A stretch of 64,000 nucleotides of DNA, from NCBI GenBank assembly GCA_019843655.1, contig JACDQD010000111.1:61984-125983 (forward strand), read 5' to 3'. Source of the stretch: Lethocerus indicus. Taxonomy: Eukaryota; Arthropoda; Insecta; Hemiptera; Belostomatidae. The notes below the pieces were generated by a model. It ran no database searches and had not been told where the DNA came from. It saw only the letters and a list, made by a program, of their open reading frames with translations. Both the position numbers and the translations under genes were made by a program. Positions 41,296 through 55,600 of this stretch are shown one piece after another (position 1 is the first letter of the stretch; every line of letters begins with the position of its first letter).

Positions 41296-43640
41296 GTGAG
41301 CTACAAATAGGTTAAATGCACTTTTGCGTCTGAAAATGTCGGGTTGAAAAGTTTACACTCCAAAAATACCATTAGGTTTTCGACAAATCCATATTCCACC
41401 CACAAGTGAGTTACTTGCCCTAAATGGCAGGAGAGTTTTTCTTTTCCAAAATCCACCCACAAGAAAATTTTCGATTTAGGTTCAAAATTCCCAATCGATC
41501 CCATATCGTCAGAAAGTTTGCCCATATCGAAAATTTAGGTTTTCGAAAATTTTCCCAGATCGATCCATATTCCACCCACAAGTGTACAAAGTGATTACAC
41601 TTGCCCCTAAATGGCGGGTGGAAAATCGAAAATTTAGGTTTTCGAAATTTTCTCAGATCCCCATATTCCACCCACAAGTGTCCCAGTGAGTTACACTTGC
41701 CCTGAAGGGGCGGGTTGAAAATCGAAAATTTTCGAATTTTCCAGATTCCCATATTTACCCACAAGTGTCCCAAAGTGAGTTACACTTGCCCCTGAAAGAC
41801 TTGAAAATCAAAAATTTAGGTTTTTCGAAAATTTTCTCAGATCGATCCCATATTCCACCCCACAAGTGTACAAAGTATGCCCCTTTCTGAAAGGGCGGGT
41901 TGAAAATCGAAAATTTAGGTTTTCGAAAATTTTCCAGATCGATCCATATTCCACCCACAAGTGTACAAAGTGAGTTACACTTGCCCTGAAATAGCGGGTG
42001 GAAAATCGAAATTTAGGTTTTCGAAAATTTTCAGACCGATCCATATTCCATCCACAAGTTACCCAAATGAGTTTACTTGCCCTGAAAACGGGTTGAAAAT
42101 CATAAATTTAGGTTTTCGAAATTTTCTGATCGATCCCATATTCCACCCACAAGTTATCCCAAATGAGTTACACTTGCCCCTGAAAGGAGCGGGTTGAAAA
42201 TCATAAATTTAGGTTTTCGAAATTTTCTGATCGATCCCATATTCCACCCACAAGTTATCCCAAATGAGTTACACTTGCCCCTGAAAGGAGCGGGTTGAAA
42301 ATCAAAGGTTTTCGAAAATTTTCCCAGATCGATCCATATTCCACACAGTGTACCAAAGTGAGTTACACTTGCCCTGAAAGGGCGGGTTGAAAATCGAAAT
42401 TTAGGTTTTTCGAAAATTTTCCCAGATCGATCCCATATTCTACCCACAAGTGTACAAAGTGAGTTACACTTGCCCCTGAAATGGCAGGTGGAAAATCAAA
42501 ATTGGTTTTCGAAAATTTTCTCAGATCGATCCCATATTCCATCCACAGTGTCCCAAAATGAGTTACACTTGCCCCTGAAGGGCAGGTTGAAAATCGAAAA
42601 TTTAGGTTTTCGAAAATTTTCCTGATCGATCCATATTCCACCCACAAGTGTACCAAAGTGAGTTACACTTGCCCCTAGAAGACGGGTTGAAAATCGAAAA
42701 TTTAGGTTTTCGAAAATTTTCCCAGATCGATCCCATATTCCACCCACAAATTACCAAGTGAGTTACACTTGCCCCTGAAAAGCAGGTTGAAAATCGAAAA
42801 TTTAGGTTTTCGAAAATTTTCTTGATCGATCCATATTCCACCCACAAGTGTACCAAGTGAGTTACACTTGCCCCTGAAAGGTCGGGTTGAAAATCGAAAT
42901 TTAGGTTTTCGAAAATTTTCCCAGATCGATCCTATTCCACCCACAAGTGTCCCAAAGTGAGTTACGCCCTGAAAAGGGGGTTGAAAATCGAAAATTTAGG
43001 TTTTCGAAACAAGATCGATCCATATTCCACCCACAAGTGTACCAAAGTGAGTTACACGCCCCCTGAAAGGCAGGTTGAAAATCGAAAATTTGGGTTTTCA
43101 AAATTCCTCAGATCGATCCCATATTCCACCCACAAGTGTCCCAAAGTGAGTTACTTGCCCCTGAAAGACGGGTTGAAAATCGAAAATTTAGGTTTTTCGA
43201 AAATTTTCTCAGATCGATCCCATATTCCACCCACAAGTGTCCCAAAGTGAGTTACACTTGCCCCTGAAACGGCGTGTTGAAAATCGAAAATTTAGGTTTT
43301 TCGAAAATTTTCACAGATCGATCCCATATTCCACCCACAAGTGTACCAAAGTGAGTTACACTTGCCCTTGAAATGGCGGGTGGAAAATCAAAAATTTAGG
43401 TTTTACGAAAATTTTCTCAGATCGATCCCATATTCCACCCACAAGTGTCCCAAAGTGAGTTACACTTGCCCCTGAAACGGCGTGTTGAAAATCGAAAATT
43501 TAGGTTTTTCGAAAATTTTCACAGATCGATCCCATATTCCACCCACAAGTGTCCCAAAGTGAGTTACACTTGCCCCTGAAACGGCGGGTAGAAAATCTAA
43601 AATTCATGTTTTTTTAAAATTTTCACGGACAATTCCACCA
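41296..43640. repeat. Satellite family S2, subfamily B (~104-bp unit)
   Basis: Units of ACAAGTGTCCCAAAGTGAGT then TACACTTGCCCCTGAAA, GGCGGGTTGAAAATCGAAAA, TTTAGGTTTTCGAAAATTTT and CAGATCGATCCCATATTCCA. Spacing is about 104 bp (43441 to 43545). Compared with A, the central dyad is changed and a GATCGATC step is gained. Confidence 0.95.
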
Positions 43641-46600
43641 AACCACATTTTCTGGCCAATTTTTCGTCTAAAAATGCCGTTTTTTGGCCTTAAAACCGCA
43701 TTTTATAGCCAATTTTGCGTCTAAAAATGCCATTTTTGGGCCAATTTCGCGTCTAAAATGCCATTTTGCGTCTAAAATGCCATTGTTGCGTCTAAATGCC
43801 AATTTTGGGCCAATTTTGCGTCTAAAATGCCATTTATGGATTAATTTTGCGTCTAAAATGCCATTTTGGGCCATACTTGTGTCTAAAAATGCCAAATTTG
43901 TGTCTAAAAATGCCAAATTTGCGTCTAAAATGCCCTTTTCGAGCCTAAAACCGCTTTTTGGTCCAATTTTGAGTATAAAATGCCATTTTGGTCCAATTTG
44001 CGTCTAAAGTGCCATTTCTGCGTTAAAATGCCATTTTCAGGCCACTTTCGCGCCTAAAATGCCATTTTGCGTCTAAAATACCATTTTTGTTCCAATTTTG
44101 CGTCAAAAATGCCATTTATGGACCAATTATAAGGTCTAAATATGCCATTTTGGCCAAATTTGTCTAAAATGCAAAATTTGCGTCTAAAATGCCCTTTCGA
44201 GCCTAAAAACCGCTTTTTGGGGCCAATTTGAGTTTAAAAAGCCATTTTGCGTTAAAAATGCCATTTTGGTCCCATTTTGAGTATAAAATGCCATATTTGG
44301 TCAATTATGCGTCTAAAGTGCCATTTCTGCGTTTAAAAATGCCATTTTGCCTCTAAAAAGCCATTTTACGTTTCAAAAAGCTATTTTATGGCGTCTAATA
44401 TTGCCATTTTTTGTCTAAAAATGCCGTTTTCGGCCTTAAAACCGCATTTTATAGCCAATTTTGCGTCTAAAATGCCATTTTGGGGCAATTTCGCGTCTAA
44501 AAATGCCATTTTGCGTCTAAGAATGCTATTTTGCGTCTAAAAAGCCATTTTGCGTCTAAAATGCCATTTTGGGCCAATTTTGCGTCTAAAAATGCCATTT
44601 ATGGACTAATTTTGCGTCTAAAAATGCCATTTTTGGGCCATATTTGTGTCTAAAAATGCCAAATTTGTGTCTAAAATGCCATTTTCGAACCTAAAACCGG
44701 TTTTCAGGCCATTTTTCGCCAAAAATGCCATTTTGCGTCTAAAATGCCATTTTGGTCCATTTTGCGTCTAAAGTGCCATTTTTGTTTAAAATGCCATTTT
44801 GCGTCTAAAATGCCATTTTGCGTCTAAAATGCCATTTATGGACTAATTTTGCGTCTATAAATGCCATTTTGGAGCCATATTTGTGTCTAAAATGCCAATT
44901 TGTGTCTAAAATGCCATTTTCGAACCTAAAACCGGTTTTCGGGCCAATTTTTCGTCAAAAATGCCATTTTGCGTCTAAAATGCCAATTTTGGTCAATTTT
45001 GCGTCTAATAGTGCCATTTTGCGTTTAAAATGACATTTTGCGTCTAAAAATGCCATTTTCGTCTCAAAATGCCATTTTGCGTCTAAAAATGCCAGTTTGG
45101 GCCACTTTCGCGTCTAAAAATGCCATTTTGGCCAATTTCGCGTCTAAAATGCCATTTTGGCCAATTTCGCGTCTAAAAATGCCATTTTGCGTCTAAAATG
45201 CCATTTTGGGCCAATTTTGCGTCTAAAAATGCCAAATTTGCGTCTAAAATGCCATTTTCGAGCCTAAAACCGCTTTTGGTCCAATTTTGAGTATAAAAAT
45301 GCCATTTTGAATTTGCGTCTAAAATGCCATTTTCGAGCCTAAAACCGCTTTTGGTCCAATTTTGAGTATAAAAATGCCATTTTGGGTCCAATTTGCGTCT
45401 AAAGTGCCATTTCTGCGTTAAAATGCCATTTTCGGGCCACTTTCGCCTAAAATGCCATTTTGCGTCTAAAATGCCATTTTGTTCAATTTTGCGTCAAAAA
45501 TGCCATTTATGGACCAATTATGGGTCTAAATATGCCATTTTGGGCCAAATTTGTGTCTAAAATGCAAAATTTGCGTCTAAAATGCCCTTTTCGAGCCTAA
45601 AACCGCTTTTGGGGCCAATTTTGAGTTTAAAAAGCCATTTTTGCGTTAAAATGCCATTTTGGTCCCATTTTGACTATAAAATGCCATATTTGGTCCAATT
45701 ATGCGTCTAAAAGTGCCATTTCTGCGTTTAAAAATGCCATTTTGCCTCTAAAAAAGCCATTTTACGTTTCAAAAACCATTTTGGCGTCTAATATTGCCAT
45801 TTTTTGTCTAAAATGCCGTTTTCGGCCTTAAAACCGCATTTTATAGCCAATTTTGCGTCTAAAAATGCCATTTTGGGCAATTTCGCGTCTAAAATGCCAT
45901 TTTGCGTCTAAGAATGCTATTTTGCGTCTAAAAATGCCATTTTGCGTCTAAAATGCCATTTTAGGCCAATTTGCGTCTAAAATGCCATTTATGGACTAAT
46001 TTGCGTCTAAAATGCCATTTTTTATTTGTGTCTAAAAATGCAAATTTGTGTCTAAAATGCCATTTTCGAACCTAAAAACCGGTTTTCGGGCCATTTTTCG
46101 CCAAAATGCCATTTTGCGTCTAAAATGCCATTTTTGGTCCATTTTGCGTCTAAAAGTGCCATTTTGCGTTTAAAATGCCATTTTGCGTCTAAAAATGCCA
46201 TTTTGCGTCTAAAATGCCATTTATGGACTAATTTTGCGTCTATAAATGCCATTTTGGGCCATATTGTGTCTAAAATGCCAAATTTGTGTCTAAAATGCCA
46301 TTTTCGAACCTAAAACCGGTTTTTCAGGCAATTTTCGTCAAAAATGCCATTTTGCGTCTAAAATGCCAATTTTGGTCCAATTTTGCGTCTAATAGTGCCA
46401 TTTCTGCGTTTAAAATGACATTTTGCGTCTAAAATGCCATTTTCGTCTCAAAATGCCATTTTGCGTCTAAAATGCCAGTTTTGGGCCTTTTCGCGTCTAA
46501 AATGCCATTTTGGCCAATTTCGCGTCTAAAATGCCATTTTGGCCAATTTCGCGTCTAAAAATGCCATTTTGCGTCTAAAAATGCCATTTTGGGCCAATTT

Positions 46601-49600
46601 TGCGTCTAAAATGCCAATTTGCGTCTAAAATGCCATTTTCGAGCCTCAAAACCGCTTTTTGGGGCTAATTTTGCGTCTAAAATGCCATTTCTGCGTTTAA
46701 AATGCCATTTTGGGCCACTTTCGCGTCTAAAATGCCATTTTTGCGTCTAAAGATGCCATTTTGGGCCCATTTTGCGTCAAAATGCCATTTATGGACCAAT
46801 TATGGGTCTAATAATGCCATTTTGGGCAAATTGTGTCTAAAAATGCCAAATTTGCGTCTAAAATGCCCTTTTCGAGCCTAAAACCGCTTTTTGGTCCCAT
46901 TTTGAGTACAAAATACAATTTTGGTCCATTTTTGCGTCTAAAAGTGCCATTTTGCGTTTAAAATGCCATTTTGCGTCTAAAATGCCATTTTGCGTCTAAA
47001 ATGCCATTTATGGACTAATTTTGCGTCTATAAATGCCATTTTTGGGCCATATTTGTCTAAAATGCCAAATTTGTGTCTAAAAATGCCATTTTCGAACCTA
47101 AAACCGGTTTTCGGGCCAATTTTGCGTCAAAAATGCCATTTTGCGTCTAAAATGCCAATTTTGGTCCAATTTTGCGTCTAATAGTGCCATTTCTGCGTTT
47201 AAAATGACATTTTTGCGTCTAAAATGCCATTTTTTCGTCTCAAAATGCCATTTTGCGTCTAAAATGCCAGTTTTGGGCCAAACTTTCGCGTCTAAAATGC
47301 CATTTTGGCCAATTTCGCGTCTAAAATGCCATTTTGGCCAATTTCATGTCTAAAAATGCCATTTTGCGTCTAAAATGCCATTTTTGGGCTAATTTTGCGT
47401 CTAAAATGCCAATTTGCGTCTAAAATGCCATTTTCGAGCCTCAAAACCGCTTTTTGGGGCCAATTTTGCGTCTAAAATGCCATTTCTGCGTTTAAAATGC
47501 CATTTTTGGGCCATTTCGCGTCTAAAAATGCCATTTTTGCGTCTAAAGATGCCATTTTGGGCCCATTTTGCGTCAAAAATGCCATTTATGGACCAATTAT
47601 GGTCTAAATATGCCATTTTGGGCCAAATTTGTGTCTAAAATGCCAAATTTGCGTCTAAAATGCCCTTTTCGAGCCAAAAACCGCTTTTTGGTCCCATTTT
47701 GAGTACAAAACAATTTTTGGTCCATTTTGCGTCTAAAAGTGCTATTTCTGCGTTTAAAATGCCATTTTGCGTCTAAAATGCCATTTTTTGCGTCTAAAAT
47801 GCCATTTATGGACTAATTTTGCGTCTATAAATGCCATTTTGGGCCATATTTGTGTCTAAAATGCCAAATTTGTGTCTAAAAATGCCATTTTCGAACCTAA
47901 AACCGGTTTTCGGGCCAATTTTTCGTCAAAATGCCATTTTGCGTCTAAAATGCCAATTTTGGTCCAATTTTGCGTCTAATAGTGCCATTTCTGCGTTTAA
48001 ATGACATTTTGCGTCTAAAATGCCATTTTTTCGTCTCAAAATGCCATTTTGCGTCTAAAATGCCAGTTTTGGCCACTTTCGCGTCTAAAATGCCATTTTG
48101 GCCAATTTCGCGTCTAAAATGCCATTTTTGGCCAATTTCGTCTAAAATGCATTTTGCTCTAAAATGCATTTTTAATTTTGCGTCTAAAATGCCAAATTTG
48201 CGTCTAAAATGCCATTTTCGAGCCTCAAAACCGCTTTTTGCCAATTTTGCGTCTAAAATGCCATTTTGCGTTTAAAATGCCATTTTTGGGCCACTTTCAT
48301 GTCTAAAATGCCATTTTGCGTCTAAAGATGCCATTTTGGGCCCATTTTGCGTCAAAAATGCCATTTATGGACCAATTATGGGTCTAAAATGCCATTTTGC
48401 GTCTAAAGATGCCATTTTGGGCCCATTTTGCGTCAAAAATGCCATTTATGGACCAATTATGGGTCTAAATATGCCATTTTGGGCCAATTTGTCTAAAAAT
48501 GCCAAATTGCGTCTAAAATGCCCTTTTCGAGCCTAAAACCGCTTTTTGGTCCCATTTTGAGTACAAAAATACAATTTTTGGTCCATTTTTGCGTCTAAAG
48601 TGCCATTTCTGGTTTAAAAATGCCATTTTGCGTCTAAAATGCCATTTTGCGTCTAAAATGCCATTTATGGACTAATTTTGCGTCTATAAATGCCATTTTT
48701 ATATTTGTCTAAAATGCCAAATTTGTGTCTAAAATGCCATTTTCGAACCTAAAACCGGTTTTTCGGGCCAATTTTTCGTCAAAATGCCATTTTGCGTCTA
48801 AAAATGCCAATTTTGGTCCAATTTTGCGTCTAATAGTGCCATTTCTGCGTTTAAATGACATTTTGCGTCTAAAAATGCCATTTTTCGTCTCAAAATGCCA
48901 TTTTGCGTCTAAAATGCCAGTTTTGGCCACTTTCGCGTCTAAAATGCCATTTTTGGCCAATTCGCGTCTAAAATGCCATTTTTGGTAATTTCGTCTAAAA
49001 TGCCATTTTGCGTCTAAAATGCCATTTTAATAATTTGCGTCTAAAATGCCAATTTGCGTCTAAAATGCCATTTTTGAGCCTCAAACCGCTTTTTGGGGCC
49101 AATTTTGCGTCTAAAAATGCCATTTTGCGTTTAAATGCCATTTTGGGCCACTTTCGCGTCTAAAAATGCCATTTTGCGTCTAAAGATGCCATTTTTGGGC
49201 CCATTTTTGCGTCAAAAAATGCCATTTATGGACCAATTATGGTCTAATATGCCATTTTAGGCCAAATTTGTCTAAATGCCAAATTTGCGTCTAAAATGCC
49301 CTTTTTCGAGCCTAAAACCGCTTTTTGGTCCCATTTTGAGTACAAAATACAATTTTTGTCCAATTTTGCGTCTAAAAGTGCCATTTTGCGTCTAAAATGC
49401 CATTTTTGGTCCAATTTGCGTCTAAAATGCTAAATTTGCGTCTAAAATGCCATTTTCGAGCCTAAAACCGCTTTTGGGGCTAATTTTGCGTCTAAAAATA
49501 CCATTTTGGACAATTTTGCGTCTAAAATGCCATTTTGGATCCAATTTTGCGTCTAAAATGCCATTTTGGGCCAAATTTGTGTCTAAAAATGCCAAATTGC

Positions 49601-52600
49601 GTCTAAAATGCCCTTTTCGAGCCTAAAACCGCTTTTTGGTCCAATTTTGAGTATAAAATGCCATTTTGGTCCAATTTTGCGTCTAAAAGTGCCATTTCTG
49701 CGTTTAAAAATGCCATTTTGCTTCTAAAAAGCCATTTTACGTTTCAAAATGCCATTTTCAGGCCACTTTCGCGCCTAAAATGCCATTTTGCGTCTAAAAT
49801 GCCATTTTGTTCCAATTTCGCGTCAAAAATGCCATTTATGGACCAATTATGGTCTAAATATGCCATTTTGGGCCAAATTTAATGTCTAAAAATGCAAATT
49901 TGCGTCTAAAATGCCCTTTTCGAGCCTAAAACCGCTTTTTGGGGCCAATTTTGAGTTTAAAAAGCCATTTTGCGTTAAAATGCCATTTTGGTCCCATTTG
50001 AGTATAAAATGCCATATTTGGTCCAATTATGCGTCTAAAAGTGCCATTTCTGCGTTTAAAATGCCATTTTGCCTCTAAAAGCCATTTTACGTTTCAAAAA
50101 GCCATTTTGGCGTCTAATATTGCCATTTTTGTCTAAAATGCCGTTTTCGGCCTTAAAACCGCATTTTATAGCCAATTTTGCGTCTAAAAATGCCATTTTG
50201 GGGCAATTTCGCGTCTAAAATGCCATTTTGCGTCTAAGAATGCTATTTTGCGTCTAAAATGCCATTTTGCGTCTAAAATGCCATTTTTTATAATTTTGCG
50301 TCTAAAATGCCATTTATGGACTAATTTTGCGTCTAAAATGCCATTTTGGGCCATATTTGTGTCTAAAATGCCATTTTCGAACCTAAAAACCGGTTTTCGG
50401 GCCATTTTTTTCGCCAAAAATGCCATTTTGCGTCTAAAATGCCATTTTGGTCCATTTTGCGTCTAAAAGTGCCATTTCTGCGTTTAAAATGCCATTTTGC
50501 GTCTAAAAATGCCATTTTGCGTCTAAAATGCCATTTATGGACTAATTTTGCGTCTATAAATGCCATTTTGGGCCATATTTGTGTCTAAAATGCCAAATTT
50601 GTGTCTAAAATGCCATTTTCGAACCTAAAACCGGTTTTTCAGGCCAATTTTTCGTCAAAAATGCCATTTTGCGTCTAAAAATGCTATTAATGCGTCTAAA
50701 ATGCCATTTTGCGTCTATAATGCCATTTTGGGCCAATTTTGCGTCTAAAATGCCATTTATGGACTAATTTTGCGTCTAAAATGCCATTTTGGGCCATATT
50801 TGTGTCTAAAATGCCAAATTTGTGTCTAAAATGCCATTTTCGAACCTAAAACCAGGTTTTCGGGCCATTTCGCTAAAATGCCATTTTTGCGTCTAAAATG
50901 CTATTTTGCGTCTAAAATGCCATTTATGGACTAATTTTGCGTCTATAAATGCCATTTTGGAATATATTGTGTCTAAAATGCCAAATTTGTGTCTAAAATG
51001 CCATTTTCGAACCTAAAACCAGTTTTCGGGCCAATTTTTCGTCAAAAATGCCATTTTGCGTCTAAAATGCCATTTGCGTCTAAAATGCCATTTATGGACT
51101 AATTTTGCGTCTATAAATGCCATTTTTAATGCCATATTGTGTCTAAAATGCCAAATTTGTGTCTAAAAATGCCATTTTCGAACCTAAAACCGGTTTTCGG
51201 GCCAATTTTTTCAAAATGCCATTTTGCGTCTAAAATGCCAATTTTGGTCCAATTTGCGTCTAATAGTGCCATTTCTGCGTTTAAAATGACATTTTGCGTC
51301 TAAAATGCCATTTTCGTCTCAAAATGCCATTTTGCGTCTAAAATGCCAGTTTTTATTTCGCGTCTAAAATGCCATTTTGGCCAATTTCGCGTCTAAAATG
51401 CCATTTTGGCCAATTTTGCGTCTAAAAATGCCATTTTGCGTCTAAAATGCCATTTTAGGCCAATTTCGCGTCTAAAATGCCATTTTGGCCAATTTTGCGT
51501 CTAAAAATGCCATTTTGCGTCTAAAATGCCATTTTAGGCCAATTTTGCGTCTAAAAATGCCAAATTTAGCGTCTAAAATGCCATTTTCGAGCCTCAAAAC
51601 CGCTTTTTGGGCCAATTTTGCGTCTAAAATGCCATTTCTGCGTTTAAAATGCCATTTTGGGCCACTTTCGCGTCTAAAATGCCATTTTGCGTCTAAAGAT
51701 GCCATTTTGGGCCCATTTTGCGTCTAAAATGCCATTTTTTTGTCTCAAAATGCCATTTTGCGTCTAAAATGCCAGTTTTGGCCACTTTCGCGTCTAAAAT
51801 GCCATTTTTGGCCAATTTCGCGTCTAAAAATGCCATTTTGGCTAATTTTGCGTCTAAAATGCCATTTTGCGTCTAAAATGCCATTTTGGGCCAATTTTGC
51901 GTCTAAAATGCCAAATTTGCGTCTAAAATGCCATTTTCGAGCCTCAAAACCGCTTTTTTTGGGCCAATTTTGCGTCTAAAATGCCATTTCTGCGTTTAAA
52001 ATGCCATTTTGGGCCACTTTCGCGTCTAAAATGCCATTTTTGCGTCTAAAGATGCCATTTTTGGGCCCATTTTGCGTCAAAAATGCCATTTATGGACCAA
52101 TTATGGGTCTAAAAATGCCATTTTGGGCCAAATTGTGTCTAAAATGCCAAATTTGCGTCTAAAATGCCCTTTTGAGCCTAAAACCGCTTTTTGGTCCCAT
52201 TTTGAGTATAAAAATGCCATATTTGGTCCAATTTATTCTCAAAGTGCCATTTCTGCGTTTAAAATGCCATTTTACGTTTCAAAAGCCATTTTGGCGTCTA
52301 ATATTACCATTTTTTGTCTAAAATGCCATTTTTCGGCCTTAAAACCGCATTTATAGCTAATTTTGCGTCTAAAATGCCATTTTGGGGCAATTTCGCGTCT
52401 AAAATGCCATTTTTGCGTCTAAAATGCCAATGCCATTTTTGCGTCTAAAATGCCATTTTGCGTCTAAAATGCCATTTTGCGTCTAAAATGCCATTTTTGC
52501 GTCTAAAATGCCATTTTAGACCATTTATTTTGCGTCTAAAATGCCATTTATGGACTAATTTTGCGTCTAAAATGCCATTTTGGGCCATATTTGTGTCTAA

Positions 52601-55600
52601 AATGCCATTTTCGAACCTAAAACCGGTTTTCAGGCCAATTTTCGCCAAAAATGCCATTTTGGTCCAATTTTGCGTCTAAAAGTGCCATTTCTGCATTTAA
52701 AATGCCATTTTGCGTCTAAAATGCCATTTTACGTCTCAAATGCCATTTTTGGCCACTTTCGCGTCTAAAATGTCATTTTGGGCCAATTTTGCGTCAAAAA
52801 TGCCATTTATGGACCAATTATGGATCTAATAATGCCATTTTTGGGCCAAATTTGTGTCTAAAATGCCAATTTGCGTCTAAAATGCCATTTTCGAGCCTAA
52901 AACCGCTTTTGGTCCAATTTTGAGTATAAAATGCCATTTTGCGTTTAAAATGCCATTTTGCGTTTCAAAAAGCCATTTTGGCGTCTAATTGCCATTTTTT
53001 TGTCTAAAATGCCGCTTTTCGGCCTTAAAACCATTTTATAGCCAATTTTGCGTCTAAAATGCCGTTTTGGGAATTTCGCGTCTAAAATGCCATTTTTGCG
53101 TCTAAGAATGCTATTTTGCGTCTAAAATGCCATTTTTGCGTCTAAAATGCCATTTTGGTCCAATTTTGCGTCTAAAAATGCCATTTATGGACTAATTTTG
53201 CGTCTAAAATGCCATTTTACGTCTCAAATGCCATTTTTGGCCACTTTCGTCTAAAATGCCATTTTGAATATATTTGTGTCTAAAATGCCAAATTTGTGTC
53301 TAAAATGCCATTTCGAACCTAAAACCGGTTTTCAATTGAATTTTCGCCTAAAATGCCATTTTGCGTCTAAAATGCCATTTTGGTCCAATTTTGCGTCTAA
53401 AAGTGTCATTTTTGTGTTTAAAATGCCATTTTGCGTCTAAAAATGCCATTTTACTTCTCAAATGCCATTTTGGCCACTTTCGCGTCTAAAATGCCATTTT
53501 GGCCACTTTCGCGTCCTAAAATGCCATTTTGCGTCTAAAGATGCCATTTTGGGCCAATTTTGCGTCAAAAATGCCATTTATGGACCAATTATGGGTCTAA
53601 AATGCCATTTTGGGCCATATTTGTGTCTAAAATGCCAAATTTGTGTCTAAAAATGCCATTTTCGAACCTAAAACCGGTTTTCAGGCCATATTTTTTCGCC
53701 AAAAATGCCATTTTGCGTCTAAAATGCCATTTTGGTCCAATTTTGCGTCTAAAATTGCCATTTCTGCGTTTAAAATGCCATTTTACGTCTCAAATGCCAT
53801 TTTTGGCCACTTTCGCGTCTAAAATGCCATTTTGGCACTTTCGCGTCCTAAAATGCCATTTTTGCGTCTAAAGATGCCATTTTGGGCCAATTTTGCGTCA
53901 AAAATGCCATTTATGGACCAATTATGGGTCTAAAAATGCCATTTTGGGCCAAATTTGTGTCTAAAAATGCCAAATTTGCGTCTAAAATGCCCTTTTCGAG
54001 CCTAAAACCGCTTTTTGGTCCAATTTTGAGTATAAAATGCCATTTTGGTCCAATTTTGCGTCTAAAAGTGCCATTTCTGCGTTTAAAATGCCATTTTGCG
54101 TCTAAAATGCCATTTTACGTCTCAAAAAGCCATTTTGGCGTCTAATATTGCCATTTTTTGTCTAAAATGCCATTTTGCGTCTAAAATGACATTTTGCGAT
54201 AAAACCATTTTGCGTCTAAAATGCCATAGTTGCGTCTAAAATGCTAAAATTGCGTCTAAAATGCGATAATTGCGTCAGAATTTTGGTCCGGCATTTTGGG
54301 GCCAATTTTTCGTCTAAGAATGCTATTTTGAGCCTAAAACGGCATTATGGCCAATTTTTGTCTAAAAACCCATTTTGCGTCTAAAATGCAATTTCTGAGC
54401 CAAGTTTGCGTCTAAAATTCCATTTTTTCGTCTAAAACCGCATTTTGGGGCCAATTTTGCTTCTAAAATGCCATTTTCGGCCCAAAAACCGAATCCTGGA
54501 GCCAATTTTGCGTCTAAAATGCCGTTCTTGGGCCTAAAAAAGCCTTTTGCCTTATGCCTTTTTTCTAAAGTTTTCTAAAATTTTTGGGCCCATTTGCGTC
54601 TAAAAGTGCCATTTCTGAGCCTAAAAACGGCATTGTGGGCCAATTTTACGTCTAAGAATGCCATTTTTCGGCCTAAAAACCGAATTTTGGCCCAATTTTT
54701 CGTCTAAAAATACCATTTTCGGCCTAAAACCGAATTTTAGGGCCAATTTTGAGTCTAAAATTCCATTTTGGGCAAAATTTGCGTCTAAAAATGCCAAATT
54801 TGCGTCAAAATGCCATTTCGAGCCTAAAACCGCTTTTTGGCCAATGTTGCGTCTAAAAATGCCATTTTGGGCTAATTTTACGTCAAAAATGCAATTTTCG
54901 TCAATCTTGCGTCTAAAAGTGCCATTTTGCGTCTAAAATGCCATTTTTCGTCTAAAATGCCATTTCTGCGTCTAAAATAATATAATTGCATCTAAAATGG
55001 CATTTATGACCCTCAAAACCGCATTATGGGGCCAATTTTGCGTCTAATAATGCTATTTTTGGCCTAAAACGGCATTATGGGCCAATTTTGCGCCTAAAAT
55101 GCCATTTTGAGCCTAAAACGGTTTTAGGGCCAATTTTGCGTCTAAAAGTGCCATTTTGGTCTATAAATGCCATTTTGGGCCATTTTTTCGTCTAAAAATG
55201 CCATTTTGTTCGTCTAAAAATGCCATTTTTGCGTCTAAAAATGCTATAATTGCATCTAAACATTTTTGAGCCTCAAACCGCATTTTGGGGCCAATTTTGC
55301 GTCTAAGAATGCTATTTTTGGGCCTACAAACGGCATTATGGGCTAATTTTGCGTCAAAAAATGACTTTTGAGCCTAAAAACGGCATTATGGCCCAATTTT
55401 GCGTCTAAAAATCTCATAATTGCGTCTAAAAATACCATTTTTGGGCCTACAATCCGCATTTTTTGCCAATTTTGCGTCAAAAAATGCCATTTTTCAGCCT
55501 AAAAACCTCATTTGGGGCCAATTTTTCGTCTAAAAATGTCGTTCTTGGGCCTGAAAACAGCCTTTTTGGGTCAATTTTTTGTCTAAAAATGCCATTTTCG

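Noticed and set aside
38226..43640. Regular ~105-bp repeats with dyads, considered as a CRISPR-like array
   Set aside because: No unique spacers: the whole unit is repeated, and the context is an insect nuclear satellite.
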